The notes below the pieces were generated by a model that was not told the origin of the DNA, searched no databases, and saw only the letters and a program-made list of their open reading frames with translations. 64,000 nucleotides of DNA from Cytophagaceae bacterium. GTDB taxonomy: Bacteria > Bacteroidota > Bacteroidia > Flavobacteriales > Flavobacteriaceae. Numbering within the stretch: the stretch's first letter is position 1; each line of letters begins with the position of its first letter. The stretch is taken from assembly GCA_002710685.1 (NCBI GenBank), contig PALD01000035.1, positions 21,431 through 85,430 of the forward strand, given 5' to 3'. This document shows, piece after piece, positions 8,523 to 17,255 of this stretch. A program made the translations under genes and the position numbers.

Positions 8523-9287
8523 ATGAAAAACATCCATTTACATTATAGTTTATTCCTTGCGGTGCTGTTGGTTTTTAATCTGGCTTCATGCCAAAACGAT
8601 ACTGATTATACTTTTGAACCCCAGCAGGGCAATCAAGATGACACAGGTACTAATACAGAAGACCCAGACCCGGATGCTGATGTTGAATATCTTGCCCTGG
8701 GCGATAGTTACACCATAGGACAAAGTGTATGTGAAACCTGCCGTTTTCCAGAACAGTTGAAGGCAAAATACAACCAGGATTCAGATAAAAGACTCTCTGT
8801 AGATGTAATTGCGCGCACGGGCTGGCGCACGGAAGATCTACTCAATGCGATTGACCAGGCAAAACCCTCTGATCAATATGAACTGGTCACATTGCTCATA
8901 GGTGTGAACAACCAGTATCAAGGACGGTCATTTGAGCAATATGAACAGGAGTTTCCCAAATTATTGCAAAAAGCCATAACATTTGCCCATGGTGATAAAG
9001 ACAAGGTCATTGTGGTTTCCATTCCTGATTATGCCTATACGCCCTTTGGACAAAATTCTTTCAATCCGCAGATAACTTCACAGGAAATCGATGCTTATAA
9101 TGCTTTCGCGAAAGCTACCACTGAAGCAGCCAGTGTAAAATATGTTGACATCACGGATATCACACGCCAAGGCCTGGACCAGCCCACACTTGTGGCCAGT
9201 GATGGCCTCCACCCCTCTGAATTGGCGTATGCCAGGTTTGTGGAGCGGTTGCTGCCTTTGGCGAAAGCCATTTTAAACAATGATTAA
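8523..9287 (+). CDS. SGNH/GDSL hydrolase lipoprotein
   Basis: This protein of 254 residues starts at the ATG at 8523. An in-frame ATG at 8502 adds seven residues but spoils the signal peptide. The lipobox LASC places the lipidated Cys at residue 23, followed by an acidic, low-complexity linker. Catalytic blocks are GDSY (Ser62), GVNNQ (oxyanion Asn) and DGLHPSE (Asp/His), all in the SGNH order. It should act as an extracellular or periplasmic esterase or lipase; the substrate is unknown. A perfect copy of GCTTTCGCGAAAGC lies inside the coding region at 9102-9115. The stop codon overlaps the convergent ferredoxin gene by four bases. Confidence 0.85.
   Translation: MKNIHLHYSLFLAVLLVFNLASCQNDTDYTFEPQQGNQDDTGTNTEDPDPDADVEYLALGDSYTIGQSVCETCRFPEQLKAKYNQDSDKRLSVDVIARTGWRTEDLLNAIDQAKPSDQYELVTLLIGVNNQYQGRSFEQYEQEFPKLLQKAITFAHGDKDKVIVVSIPDYAYTPFGQNSFNPQITSQEIDAYNAFAKATTEAASVKYVDITDITRQGLDQPTLVASDGLHPSELAYARFVERLLPLAKAILNND
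9102..9115. repeat. Perfect copy of 14-bp palindrome GCTTTCGCGAAAGC
   Basis: This is an exact palindrome inside the SGNH hydrolase gene, where it encodes the segment AFAKA. The same or nearly the same 14-mer occurs at least eight more times in the window (for example 28336, 28469, 41284, 14940, 18577, 3993). Confidence 0.7.
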
Positions 9288-9604
9288 GACTCTGGGGCTA
9301 GCTTAACCTCAAGGCCATTAAGGTCTGGGGTAATGGGGATTTGACATCCCAGGCGGCTGTTATCTTCAACATAAAACGCCTCAGAGAGCATGGCTTCTTC
9401 GTCGTAGTTCATCTCATTGAGCTTATGCTCACTGAGCACATAGCACTGGCAGGATGCACACATGGCCATGCCGCCGCAGGTGCCCTCCACGGGAAGTTCA
9501 TACATCTTAAAAACCTCCATAAGGTTGAGGTTCATATCTGTGGGGGCCTCAAGTGCATGCGCAACTCCCTCCCTATCAATAACAGTTATTGTAACGTCCT
9601 GCAT
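9284..9604 (-). CDS. 2Fe-2S ferredoxin, adrenodoxin/Isc type
   Basis: This 106-residue plant/adrenodoxin-fold ferredoxin has cluster ligands Cys43, Cys49, Cys52 and Cys87, in the pattern CGGMAMCASC followed by RLGCQI. Cys54 is an extra nearby cysteine. The spacing C-x5-C-x2-C and the acidic surface are typical of ISC-type ferredoxins that donate electrons for Fe-S assembly or to oxygenases. A ferredoxin-NADP reductase, Nfu and Mrp are encoded close by on the same strand, so this protein probably serves Fe-S assembly. It is convergent with the SGNH hydrolase gene. Confidence 0.88.
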   Translation of the reverse strand: MQDVTITVIDREGVAHALEAPTDMNLNLMEVFKMYELPVEGTCGGMAMCASCQCYVLSEHKLNEMNYDEEAMLSEAFYVEDNSRLGCQIPITPDLNGLEVKLAPES

Positions 9605-9670
9605 ATCCTAGTAATTCGGTAGGCAAAAGTAAATCATCAAAATTCTATCGCCAACAAAAGAATGGCTTAT

Positions 9671-10579
9671 CTACACATCACAAATCTGCACGCCTTCCTT
9701 AAGTGCAGCAATCTTATCTTTATAGGTAGGGATGAACTCCTGGGCCACATAGCCCTTAAAACCAGTCTCTACGATGGCTTTCATGATTGCCGGGTAATAT
9801 AGTTCTTGTGAAGTATTGATCTCGTTACGGCCAGGAACACCGCCCGTGTGGTAATGCGCGATATAGGGATGATGTTCTTTGATTGTCCTGATTACATCGC
9901 CTTCCATGATCTGCATGTGGTAGATATCATAGAGCAATTTAAAATTGTCGCTGCCCAGGCGCTTGCAAAGTTCAACGCCCCAAAGTGTATGGTCGTTTTG
10001 ATAATCTTTATGGTCAACCTTGCTGTTGAGCAGTTCCATGATCAAGGTAACCCCTTCGCTCTCGGCAATATCAGCAAGTGGTTTGAGGCCTTTCACACAG
10101 GTTTCCCACCCTTCTTCATCAGTAAGTTCGCGCCTGTTGCCCGAAAACACGATCACATTGGGCACACCATCTTTTGCAGCTTCCTTAATCAACCCTTCAT
10201 ATTGCTGTTGCAATCTTGAATGGTTTGCCCCAACATTGAATCCATTCTGGATATCTGCAAAACTTTCAGTTCCCACGGCACATTTTATACCCTGCTTTGC
10301 GGCGACCTTCCATTGTGCCGGGGTGAGTAGATCGATTGCCGGCATCCCCAGCCTAGCAACTTCTTTGGAGAAATCCTCAATAGTAAAAGAGTTATAGCAC
10401 CAGTAACATACCGAGTGGTTGATGTTTCCTTTTAGCGGTTGATCCTGGGGTTCTTTGGCTTCCGCCAAAGGTTTTTCTCCTTGATCTTTACAGGCCAGGG
10501 CCGTCATGCCCAGGGCGACACCCGTGGTGCCCAGCGCCATGTTTTTTAATGCGCTTCTACGAGAAGATTTTTTACTCAT
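9671..10579 (-). CDS. Tat-exported sugar phosphate isomerase/epimerase-like TIM barrel (hydroxypyruvate isomerase-like)
   Basis: This 302-residue protein starts with a twin-arginine signal (SRRSALKNMALGTTG) ending in a lipobox-like LACK, so it is predicted to be exported folded and probably lipid-anchored. The mature part is an AP-endonuclease-2-type TIM barrel with metal ligands suggested by MELLNSKVDHKDY, YDIYHMQIMEGD, YHTGGVPGRNE and QEFIP. These are close to hydroxypyruvate isomerase. Many such exported proteins exist in Bacteroidota with unknown sugar substrates. No sugar operon is adjacent, so the substrate is open. Confidence 0.75.
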   Translation of the reverse strand: MSKKSSRRSALKNMALGTTGVALGMTALACKDQGEKPLAEAKEPQDQPLKGNINHSVCYWCYNSFTIEDFSKEVARLGMPAIDLLTPAQWKVAAKQGIKCAVGTESFADIQNGFNVGANHSRLQQQYEGLIKEAAKDGVPNVIVFSGNRRELTDEEGWETCVKGLKPLADIAESEGVTLIMELLNSKVDHKDYQNDHTLWGVELCKRLGSDNFKLLYDIYHMQIMEGDVIRTIKEHHPYIAHYHTGGVPGRNEINTSQELYYPAIMKAIVETGFKGYVAQEFIPTYKDKIAALKEGVQICDV

Positions 10580-10670
10580 GTGTGCTATTGATTTTGACGA
10601 ATATAACCTAAATCATTTTATTCTCTATCCTGCACACACACTTCAATATTTTAAAAAAACAATACAAAAC

Positions 10671-11723
10671 CTAATCAATCGCCTTCACCACAGCCTTGGG
10701 CGCTTCTTTTTTACTTCCGTCAAAACCCTCTACCCCACCCACGGTGGTATATTTCATCACATAACGCTTATCTGGATGAATCCTGGCATAGGCGCTCTGG
10801 CACATCAACGTGGCTTCATGAAAACCGCAAAGGATGAGCTTTAACTTACCTGGATACGTATTGACATCTCCTATGGCATAAATTCCGGGAACATTTGTTT
10901 GATAGTCAAGTGTATTATCCACCTTGATGGCATTTTTTTCAATCTCAAGACCCCAGTTTGCGATGGGTCCCAATTTTGGCGAAAGCCCAAAAAGTGGAAT
11001 AAATGCATCTGTTTTAATGTCAAGTGTCTCTTCACCTTGCTGAATGGTAAGAAGTTCAAGGGTGCCTTTTCCACCCACGCCGATGACCTCGGCCGGGGTA
11101 ATGAGATTGATTTTTCCTAGATCTTTGAGCTCCTTTACTTTTTCTACACTATCCAGTGCCCCACGAAACTCATTGCGACGGTGAATCAAGGTGACCTTGC
11201 TGGCGACATCAGCAAGAAAAATGCTCCAGTCCAGGGCAGAATCACCACCCCCAGCAATCACGACATCCTTATTACGGTAGACCTCAGGGTCTTTTATCAT
11301 GTAAGCCACGCCCTTATCCTCAAAATCACGAATGTTGGGAATGGGTGGCTTGCGCGGCTCAAAACTTCCCAGTCCACCCGCTATCGCGACCACGGGCGCA
11401 TGGTGTTTTGTCCCCTTGTTTGTGGTAACGATAAAGGTACCGTCTTCCAGCTTTTCAATACTATCAGCACGTTCGCCAAGGGTAAACCCAGGTTCAAACG
11501 GCTTTATCTGTTCCATGAGATTATCAACCAGCGAGCCCGCCAGGACTTCTGGAAAGCCAGGGATGTCATAAATGGGTTTTTTGGGGTAGATCTCGGCACA
11601 CTGCCCACCAGGTTGTGTCAAAGCATCTATCAAGTGACATTTCAACTTTAGCAATCCTGCTTCAAATACCGTAAAAAGTCCTGTAGGACCGGCTCCTATG
11701 ATTAATATATCTGTCTTGATCAT
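10671..11723 (-). CDS. Thioredoxin-reductase-like ferredoxin-NADP(+) reductase
   Basis: This 350-residue flavoprotein has two Rossmann folds. FAD binding is at GAGPTGLFTVFEAG (residues 9-22) with the GGQCAEIYPKK segment, NADPH binding is at GGGDSALDWS (about 157-166), and the C-terminal FAD signature is GIYAIGDVNTYPGKLKL. The redox CxxC of thioredoxin reductase is absent, which is the mark of the YumC-type ferredoxin-NADP reductase family. It probably reduces the 2Fe-2S ferredoxin encoded at 9284. An unlinked exported isomerase gene lies between the two. Confidence 0.85.
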   Translation of the reverse strand: MIKTDILIIGAGPTGLFTVFEAGLLKLKCHLIDALTQPGGQCAEIYPKKPIYDIPGFPEVLAGSLVDNLMEQIKPFEPGFTLGERADSIEKLEDGTFIVTTNKGTKHHAPVVAIAGGLGSFEPRKPPIPNIRDFEDKGVAYMIKDPEVYRNKDVVIAGGGDSALDWSIFLADVASKVTLIHRRNEFRGALDSVEKVKELKDLGKINLITPAEVIGVGGKGTLELLTIQQGEETLDIKTDAFIPLFGLSPKLGPIANWGLEIEKNAIKVDNTLDYQTNVPGIYAIGDVNTYPGKLKLILCGFHEATLMCQSAYARIHPDKRYVMKYTTVGGVEGFDGSKKEAPKAVVKAID

Positions 11724-11847
11724 CTATGGAAAAGGTTATGTTTTGGCTTAAAGCCAAAAATTAACAATGGCGAAGAAACCGCCCGATACGAAAAATCCAG
11801 GCCTGCGCACTGGCCAGCGACAAGACCCATACACTCTTCATAAAAAA

Positions 11848-12090
11848 TTAGTTCATCACGTTGATGACCTGCGTGATTTGTGGGGCGTGTTTTTTTATGG
11901 TCATCTCCACCCCGCTTTTTAAGGTCATCTGGTTGACGCTGCAGGAAACGCAAGCGCCCTCAAGCTGTACCCTTACCGTTTCGCCATTCTCGATGTCAAG
12001 TAACGCGATATCACCCCCATCACTCTGTAGGAACGGGCGGATTTCATCTAGTGCATCCAGCACTTTTTGTTTTAATTCTGCTTCTGTCAT
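11848..12090 (-). CDS. NifU C-terminal-domain (Nfu) Fe-S scaffold/carrier
   Basis: This stand-alone 80-residue Nfu domain has the metal-binding CxxC at Cys47/Cys50 (ACVSCSVNQMTLKSGVE), and no other domain is fused. Nfu proteins carry a 4Fe-4S cluster on a dimer interface and hand it to target enzymes. The start codon is three bases downstream of the stop of the Mrp ATPase, indicating translational coupling of two Fe-S carriers in one operon. Confidence 0.9.
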   Translation of the reverse strand: MTEAELKQKVLDALDEIRPFLQSDGGDIALLDIENGETVRVQLEGACVSCSVNQMTLKSGVEMTIKKHAPQITQVINVMN

Positions 12091-12093
12091 GGT

Positions 12094-13227
12094 CTACTTC
12101 TTTACGGCACTACAGCCGGCCATTGTGGTAATTTTTATCGCCTCGGTGGGTGGCAGGGCCTTATTGCGCTTTACCAGCTCTCTCACCGTGTTTCTTGTGA
12201 TTTCTTCAAAGGCTTCTTCTAGGGGGGTTGCCGTTTGTAGTGCTGCGGGGCGACCCACATCACCTGCTTCACGTATGCCCTGTACAAGGGGAACCTGCCC
12301 TAGAAACTCGACACCTAGGTCTGCCGCAAGGTTCTTTGCCCCATCCTGGCCAAAGATATAATACTTGTTATCTGGCAACTCTTGGGGTGTAAAATAGGCC
12401 ATATTTTCCACGATTCCCAGTACGGGAACGTTAATACTGTCCTGTTGAAACATCGCAACACCTTTTCGGGCATCGGCCAGGGCCACATTTTGTGGTGTAC
12501 TTACCACAAGCGCACCCGTTACCGGCATGGCCTGCATGATGCTCAGGTGTATGTCACCTGTTCCTGGAGGAAGATCTATTAACAGAAAATCAAGTGTTCC
12601 CCAGTCAGCATCAAAAATCATCTGGTTCAATGCCTTGCTGGCCATGGGCCCGCGCCATATCACGGCCTGGTCAGGCCTTGTAAAAAACCCTATGGAAAGC
12701 ACCTTTACACCATAATTTTCCACGGGTTTCATCTTTTGCTTTCCATCAACCTTCACGGCAAGGGGGCGTTCATACTCAACATCAAACATCATGGGGATTG
12801 ACGGCCCATAGATATCAGCATCCAGCACACCCACCTTAAAGCCCATCTTGGCAAGGGTCACTGCGGTATTTGCCGTGATGGTAGATTTACCCACCCCGCC
12901 TTTACCAGAAGCAACAGCAATTATATTCTGAATTCCAGGAATGGGTTTTCCCTTGATTTCATTTGTGGTTTTTTCAGGCGCTTCGACCTTTACATTTACC
13001 TTGATCTTGGCCTTTTCATACACTTCCCGGTGTATGCACTTTAAAATCTCGACCTCGGTCTTTTTCCTGGCCTGTAAACTGGGATTGTCTATGGTCACGT
13101 CTACAACGACCTCATCGCCAAAAACCATTACATTAGTCACCGCCCCGCTCTCTACCAGGTTCTTGCCCTCACCGGGTGCAGTGATTTTTTCCAATGCCTT
13201 CAGTACATCCTTCTTATCTATCTTCAA
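12094..13227 (-). CDS. mrp: Mrp/NBP35-family Fe-S carrier ATPase
   Basis: This 377-residue protein has an N-terminal MIP18/DUF59 domain (residues 5-85). A deviant-Walker A P-loop ATPase follows (GKGGVGKST at 108-116, DADIYGPSIP, DLPPGTGD). The usual central CxxC cluster motif of NBP35 is not seen in the ATPase core; single cysteines occur instead, including one near the C terminus (MAGCSAVKK). Mrp proteins bind and transfer 4Fe-4S clusters. It is the first gene of the pair with nfu, and the ferredoxin and reductase lie further along the same strand. Confidence 0.88.
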   Translation of the reverse strand: MKIDKKDVLKALEKITAPGEGKNLVESGAVTNVMVFGDEVVVDVTIDNPSLQARKKTEVEILKCIHREVYEKAKIKVNVKVEAPEKTTNEIKGKPIPGIQNIIAVASGKGGVGKSTITANTAVTLAKMGFKVGVLDADIYGPSIPMMFDVEYERPLAVKVDGKQKMKPVENYGVKVLSIGFFTRPDQAVIWRGPMASKALNQMIFDADWGTLDFLLIDLPPGTGDIHLSIMQAMPVTGALVVSTPQNVALADARKGVAMFQQDSINVPVLGIVENMAYFTPQELPDNKYYIFGQDGAKNLAADLGVEFLGQVPLVQGIREAGDVGRPAALQTATPLEEAFEEITRNTVRELVKRNKALPPTEAIKITTMAGCSAVKK

Positions 13228-13325
13228 AATTCCTTAATTAGATTCATTCTAAAATACAAAGATACAGTGAAATTCAGGAATAGGAAAGTTTTTCCCTTTT
13301 TGGCTTAAAGCCAAAAAAACACTCC

Positions 13326-13676
13326 TTAAATATCCTCGAGCCCCAGTTCTTTGACCGGGTCCCAGTAATGTTTCTTGAACTCAACAATCTGGTCATCCTT
13401 TACCACCATGCCCTCGCTTTCCAGTAATTGCTGCATCAATTTTGTTCCTGGAAAATGATGCTTGCCCGTCAGGACCCCATTGCGGTTTACCACACGGTGT
13501 GCAGGTACATCCTCGCGCATGGAGGCACCATTCATGGCATAACCCACCATACGGGCACTCTTTGCGGCTCCTATGGCCCGGGCAATTGCCCCGTAAGAGG
13601 TTGCACGGCCATAGGGTATTTGACGTGCAATGGCATAGACCCTTTCAAAGAAGTTATCATTTTTATGAGCTGACAT
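13326..13676 (-). CDS. Alkyltransferase-like protein (MGMT family without the acceptor cysteine)
   Basis: This 116-residue protein has the DNA-binding domain of O6-alkylguanine-DNA alkyltransferases (IPYGRATSYGAIARAIGAAKSAR). The active-site PCHR is PAHR at residues 58-61, so the alkyl-accepting cysteine is replaced by Ala59. Proteins of this kind (ATL) bind O6-alkylguanine lesions and recruit nucleotide excision repair without repairing the base themselves. The gene overlaps the upstream LysE gene by 14 bases, so the two are co-translated. Confidence 0.85.
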   Translation of the reverse strand: MSAHKNDNFFERVYAIARQIPYGRATSYGAIARAIGAAKSARMVGYAMNGASMREDVPAHRVVNRNGVLTGKHHFPGTKLMQQLLESEGMVVKDDQIVEFKKHYWDPVKELGLEDI

Positions 13677-14298
13677 AATACATCCTTATAAGAGTAAGAA
13701 TTATGAGCACGACCATCAAGGCTGCCATAAAATAGTTTGAGTACTTGGTAAAGGAGCGTGCCTTTTTATCAATCTTGTTGAAGAAAATAACATAGAGATA
13801 AAGCGCGGTAAATGTACCGGCAGCTGCGGCAAGGATAAATACTATGGTTTCAAGCGGTGCATCTGTAATATCGCCACTGCTTATCTTAAAAGTACCGGAA
13901 AGTGCACAAAAAAACGGGATGGGAAGCACGTTGAGCAATGCGATGGCCATACCCTTGCCCAGGCTCTTTAAACCTTGATGGTCAGGAACCTTGACCTTTT
14001 TTACCTGCTCTTTTTTTGCCTTGATAAAAAAATATACCGCCAGTATCCCAAAAATCACCAGCCCCGTCCTGAACAACATGTTGCGCACAAAGGGATGGCT
14101 AAAGATATACTGTGCCAGCAGCACTGCAAGAAAAGCCTGGAAAACCACCGTTATTGAAGCGCCCACGGCAACCAGCAAACCATTGTGCTTCCCTTGATGG
14201 AGGCAGGTCTTTGCAACGCTCATATTCACCAGGCCAGGCGGTATGACGCCTATGAACGCAGCACCGTAAACGATAAGGAAGAGCTTGGTAATTTCCAC
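13663..14298 (-). CDS. LysE family exporter
   Basis: This 211-residue membrane protein has about six transmembrane helices and the LysE start pattern (AAFIGVIPPGLVNMSVAKTCLHQGKHNGLLVAVGA). The family exports amino acids or other small metabolites; the substrate cannot be read from the sequence. It lies five bases after trmB on the same strand and overlaps the ATL gene, forming a trmB-lysE-ATL transcript. Confidence 0.82.
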   Translation of the reverse strand: MEITKLFLIVYGAAFIGVIPPGLVNMSVAKTCLHQGKHNGLLVAVGASITVVFQAFLAVLLAQYIFSHPFVRNMLFRTGLVIFGILAVYFFIKAKKEQVKKVKVPDHQGLKSLGKGMAIALLNVLPIPFFCALSGTFKISSGDITDAPLETIVFILAAAAGTFTALYLYVIFFNKIDKKARSFTKYSNYFMAALMVVLIILTLIRMYYVSS

Positions 14299-14303
14299 TC
14301 AGG

Positions 14304-14978
14304 TCAATTGATCTTGAAATTGATATAGGTTATGGGCTTTCCCTGCTCAAGATACTGTTTTTCATAAAATGTCTGTATTCCGGTCACTTCTTTTGGAGAA
14401 TATGCATTTTTATATACATCATGGTGAGCATAGATAATCTCATGACCTTGCCCCTGTAGAAGGCCCAAAGTGTACCCATGCATAAACTCGCTGTCAGTCT
14501 TAAGGTGGACCACACCATCTGTGCTGAGCACGTTTTTATATTTCTGCAAGAACTCTGGGTTTGTCATGCGGTGCTTGGTACGCTTATATTTGATCTGGGG
14601 GTCTGGAAAGGTAATCCATATCTCGCTCACCTCGTTTTTTGCAAAAGCAAGCTCAATAAGCTCAATCTGTGCGCGCAGGAACCCCACATTTTCAATCTTT
14701 TGCTCAACCGCGGTCTTTGCACCCCGCCAGAAACGGGCCCCCTTTATGTCAATACCCACAAAGTTCTTGTCTGGGTTGGCTTGCGCCAAAGCTACCGAAT
14801 ATTCGCCCTTGCCACATCCAAGTTCCAGCACCAGCGGGTGGTCATTCTTAAAAAACTCCTGAGCCCATTTTCCCTTATAGGGAAAACCACCATCAAGCAG
14901 TTCATCCCTAGAAGGTTGAATAACATTGTCAAAAGTCTCGTTTTCGCGAAAGCGTTTAAGTTTATTCTTACTTCCCAA
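14304..14978 (-). CDS. trmB: tRNA (guanosine(46)-N7)-methyltransferase
   Basis: This 224-residue SAM-dependent enzyme makes m7G46 in the tRNA variable loop. It has motif I ELGCGKGEYSVALA (about 51-64), GIDIKGARFWRGAK and the family motif TFPDPQIKYKRTKHRM. Length is normal. A 13/14 copy of the 14-bp palindrome overlaps the N-terminal codons at 14940-14953. Confidence 0.92.
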   Translation of the reverse strand: MGSKNKLKRFRENETFDNVIQPSRDELLDGGFPYKGKWAQEFFKNDHPLVLELGCGKGEYSVALAQANPDKNFVGIDIKGARFWRGAKTAVEQKIENVGFLRAQIELIELAFAKNEVSEIWITFPDPQIKYKRTKHRMTNPEFLQKYKNVLSTDGVVHLKTDSEFMHGYTLGLLQGQGHEIIYAHHDVYKNAYSPKEVTGIQTFYEKQYLEQGKPITYINFKIN

Positions 14979-15160
14979 AGTTTTATCTTCTTTTTACTTG
15001 TAAATCAGCGTGTTAAATATTTATTTTTGTTCTTTTTTTTACAAAACTGCGCAAATTACTGCAAATTCCTTAACCTAGACCGTACCAAATGACGTGATTT
15101 TTAAACATTTGGTAAAATTAAGGAAACTTTCAGCATCTATTGAAGCGCCATCTTTGTACC

Positions 15161-16330
15161 ATGCAAAAAAAGAAGACCATCTTGGTTGCCCCCCTCAACT
15201 GGGGCCTGGGTCATGCTACGCGTAGCATCCCGGTCATCCATGCCCTGATGGCTGATGGTTTTAACGTGTTGATAGGGAGTGATGGCGCTGCACTGAACTT
15301 GTTGAAACAGGAATTTCCGACAGCAGACTTTCTTGAGCTTCCCTCTTACCAGATTGAGTATTCAAAAAACGGCAAGAAATTTATGTGGAAGATGATCTTG
15401 CGCAGCCCCAAGGTTGCCAAGGCCATCCATGAAGAAAATAAACTACTGAAAAAAATGGTAAGGCAGGGCGAGGTAGATGGTGTCGTTTCTGATAACAGGC
15501 TGGGGCTTTACAACAAGCATATACCCACGGTTTTCATCACGCACCAGCTACAGGTGCTCAGTGGTAATACCACTAAGCTTACCTCTGCACTGCACTATAG
15601 ATACATCAAGAAATTTGATGAATGCTGGGTTCCAGACTATCAGGGCAAACCCAACCTGAGCGGAAAACTAGGCCATCCCAAATCATTTAATATCCCTGTT
15701 AAATACCTAGGGCCGCTCTCGCGCTTGAACAAGAAGGAATGTGATAAGGAATATGATGTGCTCGTCCTGCTCAGTGGCCCAGAACCCCAGCGCAGCGAGC
15801 TGGAAGAAATACTCTTTTATGAGTTTAAAAAATTCAAGGGCAACGTGCTCTTTGTAAAGGGAGTTGTTGAAGATGAGCAAAAGGTAGAGCGCATCAAGGA
15901 GATGAAGGTGGTAAACTTCATGGAGAGCACAGAGCTTGAAAAGGCAATAAACAGTAGTGACATCGTGGTATGCCGCAGCGGGTACACCACCGTTATGGAC
16001 CTGGTCAAGTTAAATAAAAAAGCATTTTTTATACCCACACCGGGACAAACAGAACAAGAATACCTTGCCCGTAGGTTTAAGAAAAAAGGATGGATACCCT
16101 GTGCTAACCAAGAAAATTTCAAGCTTAAGGATTTGAGCAGTGTAGAGGTCTATAAAGGTTTTAGGCCTTTAATTGACCAGGTGGGATTCACCCAGGTTAC
16201 CTTCGGGGAGCTCTTCGGCCTTTTCAAGGGTGAAAGAGAACTCAGACCCCACACCAAAGTCGCTTTCTACATAAATCTTTTCATCATGGGCCTCAATAAT
16301 GTGTTTGACGATAGAGAGGCCAAGTCCTGA
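15161..16330 (+). CDS. MurG-like glycosyltransferase (GT28 type), 3' end probably altered
   Basis: The ATG at 15161 fits the family start (KTILVAPLNWGLGHATRSIPV); an upstream TTG at 15140 is not convincing. The GT-B fold shows the N-terminal GLGHATR loop, the VFITHQ segment and the C-terminal donor-binding part (DIVVCRSGYTTVMDLVKL, PTPGQTEQEYLARRF). Homologues normally end near VEVYKGF, at codon 334. Here the frame continues 53 more codons antisense to the histidine kinase gene. Adding one T to the T4 run at 16159-16162 would create a stop right after GF, so a one-base contraction is likely. Substrate is unknown; a cell-envelope glycolipid is plausible. Confidence 0.8.
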   Translation: MQKKKTILVAPLNWGLGHATRSIPVIHALMADGFNVLIGSDGAALNLLKQEFPTADFLELPSYQIEYSKNGKKFMWKMILRSPKVAKAIHEENKLLKKMVRQGEVDGVVSDNRLGLYNKHIPTVFITHQLQVLSGNTTKLTSALHYRYIKKFDECWVPDYQGKPNLSGKLGHPKSFNIPVKYLGPLSRLNKKECDKEYDVLVLLSGPEPQRSELEEILFYEFKKFKGNVLFVKGVVEDEQKVERIKEMKVVNFMESTELEKAINSSDIVVCRSGYTTVMDLVKLNKKAFFIPTPGQTEQEYLARRFKKKGWIPCANQENFKLKDLSSVEVYKGFRPLIDQVGFTQVTFGELFGLFKGERELRPHTKVAFYINLFIMGLNNVFDDREAKS

Positions 16331-17254
16331 ACCTCCCTCCCTGCGGCTACCACTTTTATCAACACGGTAAAACCTCTCAAACAATCGTGGTATGTGCTCT
16401 GAGGCTATGCCCTCGCCGTTATCTGTCACCCGCACGATCACCTTGTTCTGTATCAAATCTTCAATCGAGACTTCAGTGGTTCCATCTTGCTTACCGTATT
16501 TTATTGAATTGACGATAAGGTTGGTAAGTGCCTGCTGGATACGTTCTTTATCTGCATTTACATAGATGGGCTTTTCATAGATCCTGTCAAAGGTGAGGGT
16601 GATGTTTTTCTTGCCGGCCTTCATCTCAAGCAGTTCAAAGGCGCTTTCAACCAATTGTACAATATCAAAATATTCATACTTAATATTCAGGTCACCTACC
16701 TCTAGTTTAGAGATCATGTCCAGGTCGCTCACAAGATATATTAACCGCTCGGTGGCCTTCTCGGCCCGTTCCAGGTATTTTTTGCGAACGCTTTTATCCT
16801 TTAAGGCTCCGTCAAGCAATGTAAGTATATATCCCTGTACGGTAAACAAGGGTGTCTTGAGTTCGTGAGAGACATTGCCCATAAACTCCTTGCGGTACTC
16901 CTCGCGTATCTTGAGGGACTCTATCTCAAGCTTTTTGCTCGCGGCAAAACGCTCTACCTCTTTGGTAAGTGTACTCATATCCGTGGTGATCTGACCACGT
17001 TTTAAGGTCGTGCTATCCAGCAGGGAGACATTGTCATAGATTTTCTTGACCCGCTTGTAAATAAATATCTCCACCCTATATTGTAGGATAAAAAAGCAGA
17101 AAACATAACTTACCATAGCAAAGCCCAGCGGCCGCCACCATTCAAAAATATCTGAAATCAATAAAAAAACGCTCAACATGAGCGTAAGGAACAGGGTTAT
17201 GTATAGCGAGGAATATGCCGCAAAAGAGTAAGACTTCTTAAAACTGGCAGACAT
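16169..17254 (-). CDS. Sensor histidine kinase, PhoR-like
   Basis: This 361-residue protein has two N-terminal transmembrane helices (about 14-34 and 42-58), with almost no periplasmic loop. A linker follows, then HisKA with phosphorylated His130 in NVSHELKTP. The ATPase domain has N-box NSIKYG, G1 DNGEGI and G2 GGSGLGLSIVKHI. The lack of a large sensor loop suggests it senses through the membrane or a partner. It is the second gene of a two-gene unit with the response regulator, one base downstream of it. Its last 162 bases overlap the extended reading frame of the glycosyltransferase on the other strand. Confidence 0.9.
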   Translation of the reverse strand: MSASFKKSYSFAAYSSLYITLFLTLMLSVFLLISDIFEWWRPLGFAMVSYVFCFFILQYRVEIFIYKRVKKIYDNVSLLDSTTLKRGQITTDMSTLTKEVERFAASKKLEIESLKIREEYRKEFMGNVSHELKTPLFTVQGYILTLLDGALKDKSVRKKYLERAEKATERLIYLVSDLDMISKLEVGDLNIKYEYFDIVQLVESAFELLEMKAGKKNITLTFDRIYEKPIYVNADKERIQQALTNLIVNSIKYGKQDGTTEVSIEDLIQNKVIVRVTDNGEGIASEHIPRLFERFYRVDKSGSRREGGSGLGLSIVKHIIEAHDEKIYVESDFGVGSEFSFTLEKAEELPEGNLGESHLVN

Positions 17255-17255
17255 A

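Noticed and set aside
9284..13227. Complete suf or isc operon
   Set aside because: No cysteine desulfurase, SufB/C/D or IscU gene is present here; only carriers and electron donors.
12941..13237. Plus-strand frame antisense to mrp
   Set aside because: It is fully contained in a well-supported gene, has no domain and is low in complexity.
15140..15160. Upstream TTG start for the glycosyltransferase
   Set aside because: The seven extra residues do not fit the family, and ATG at 15161 gives the standard N terminus.
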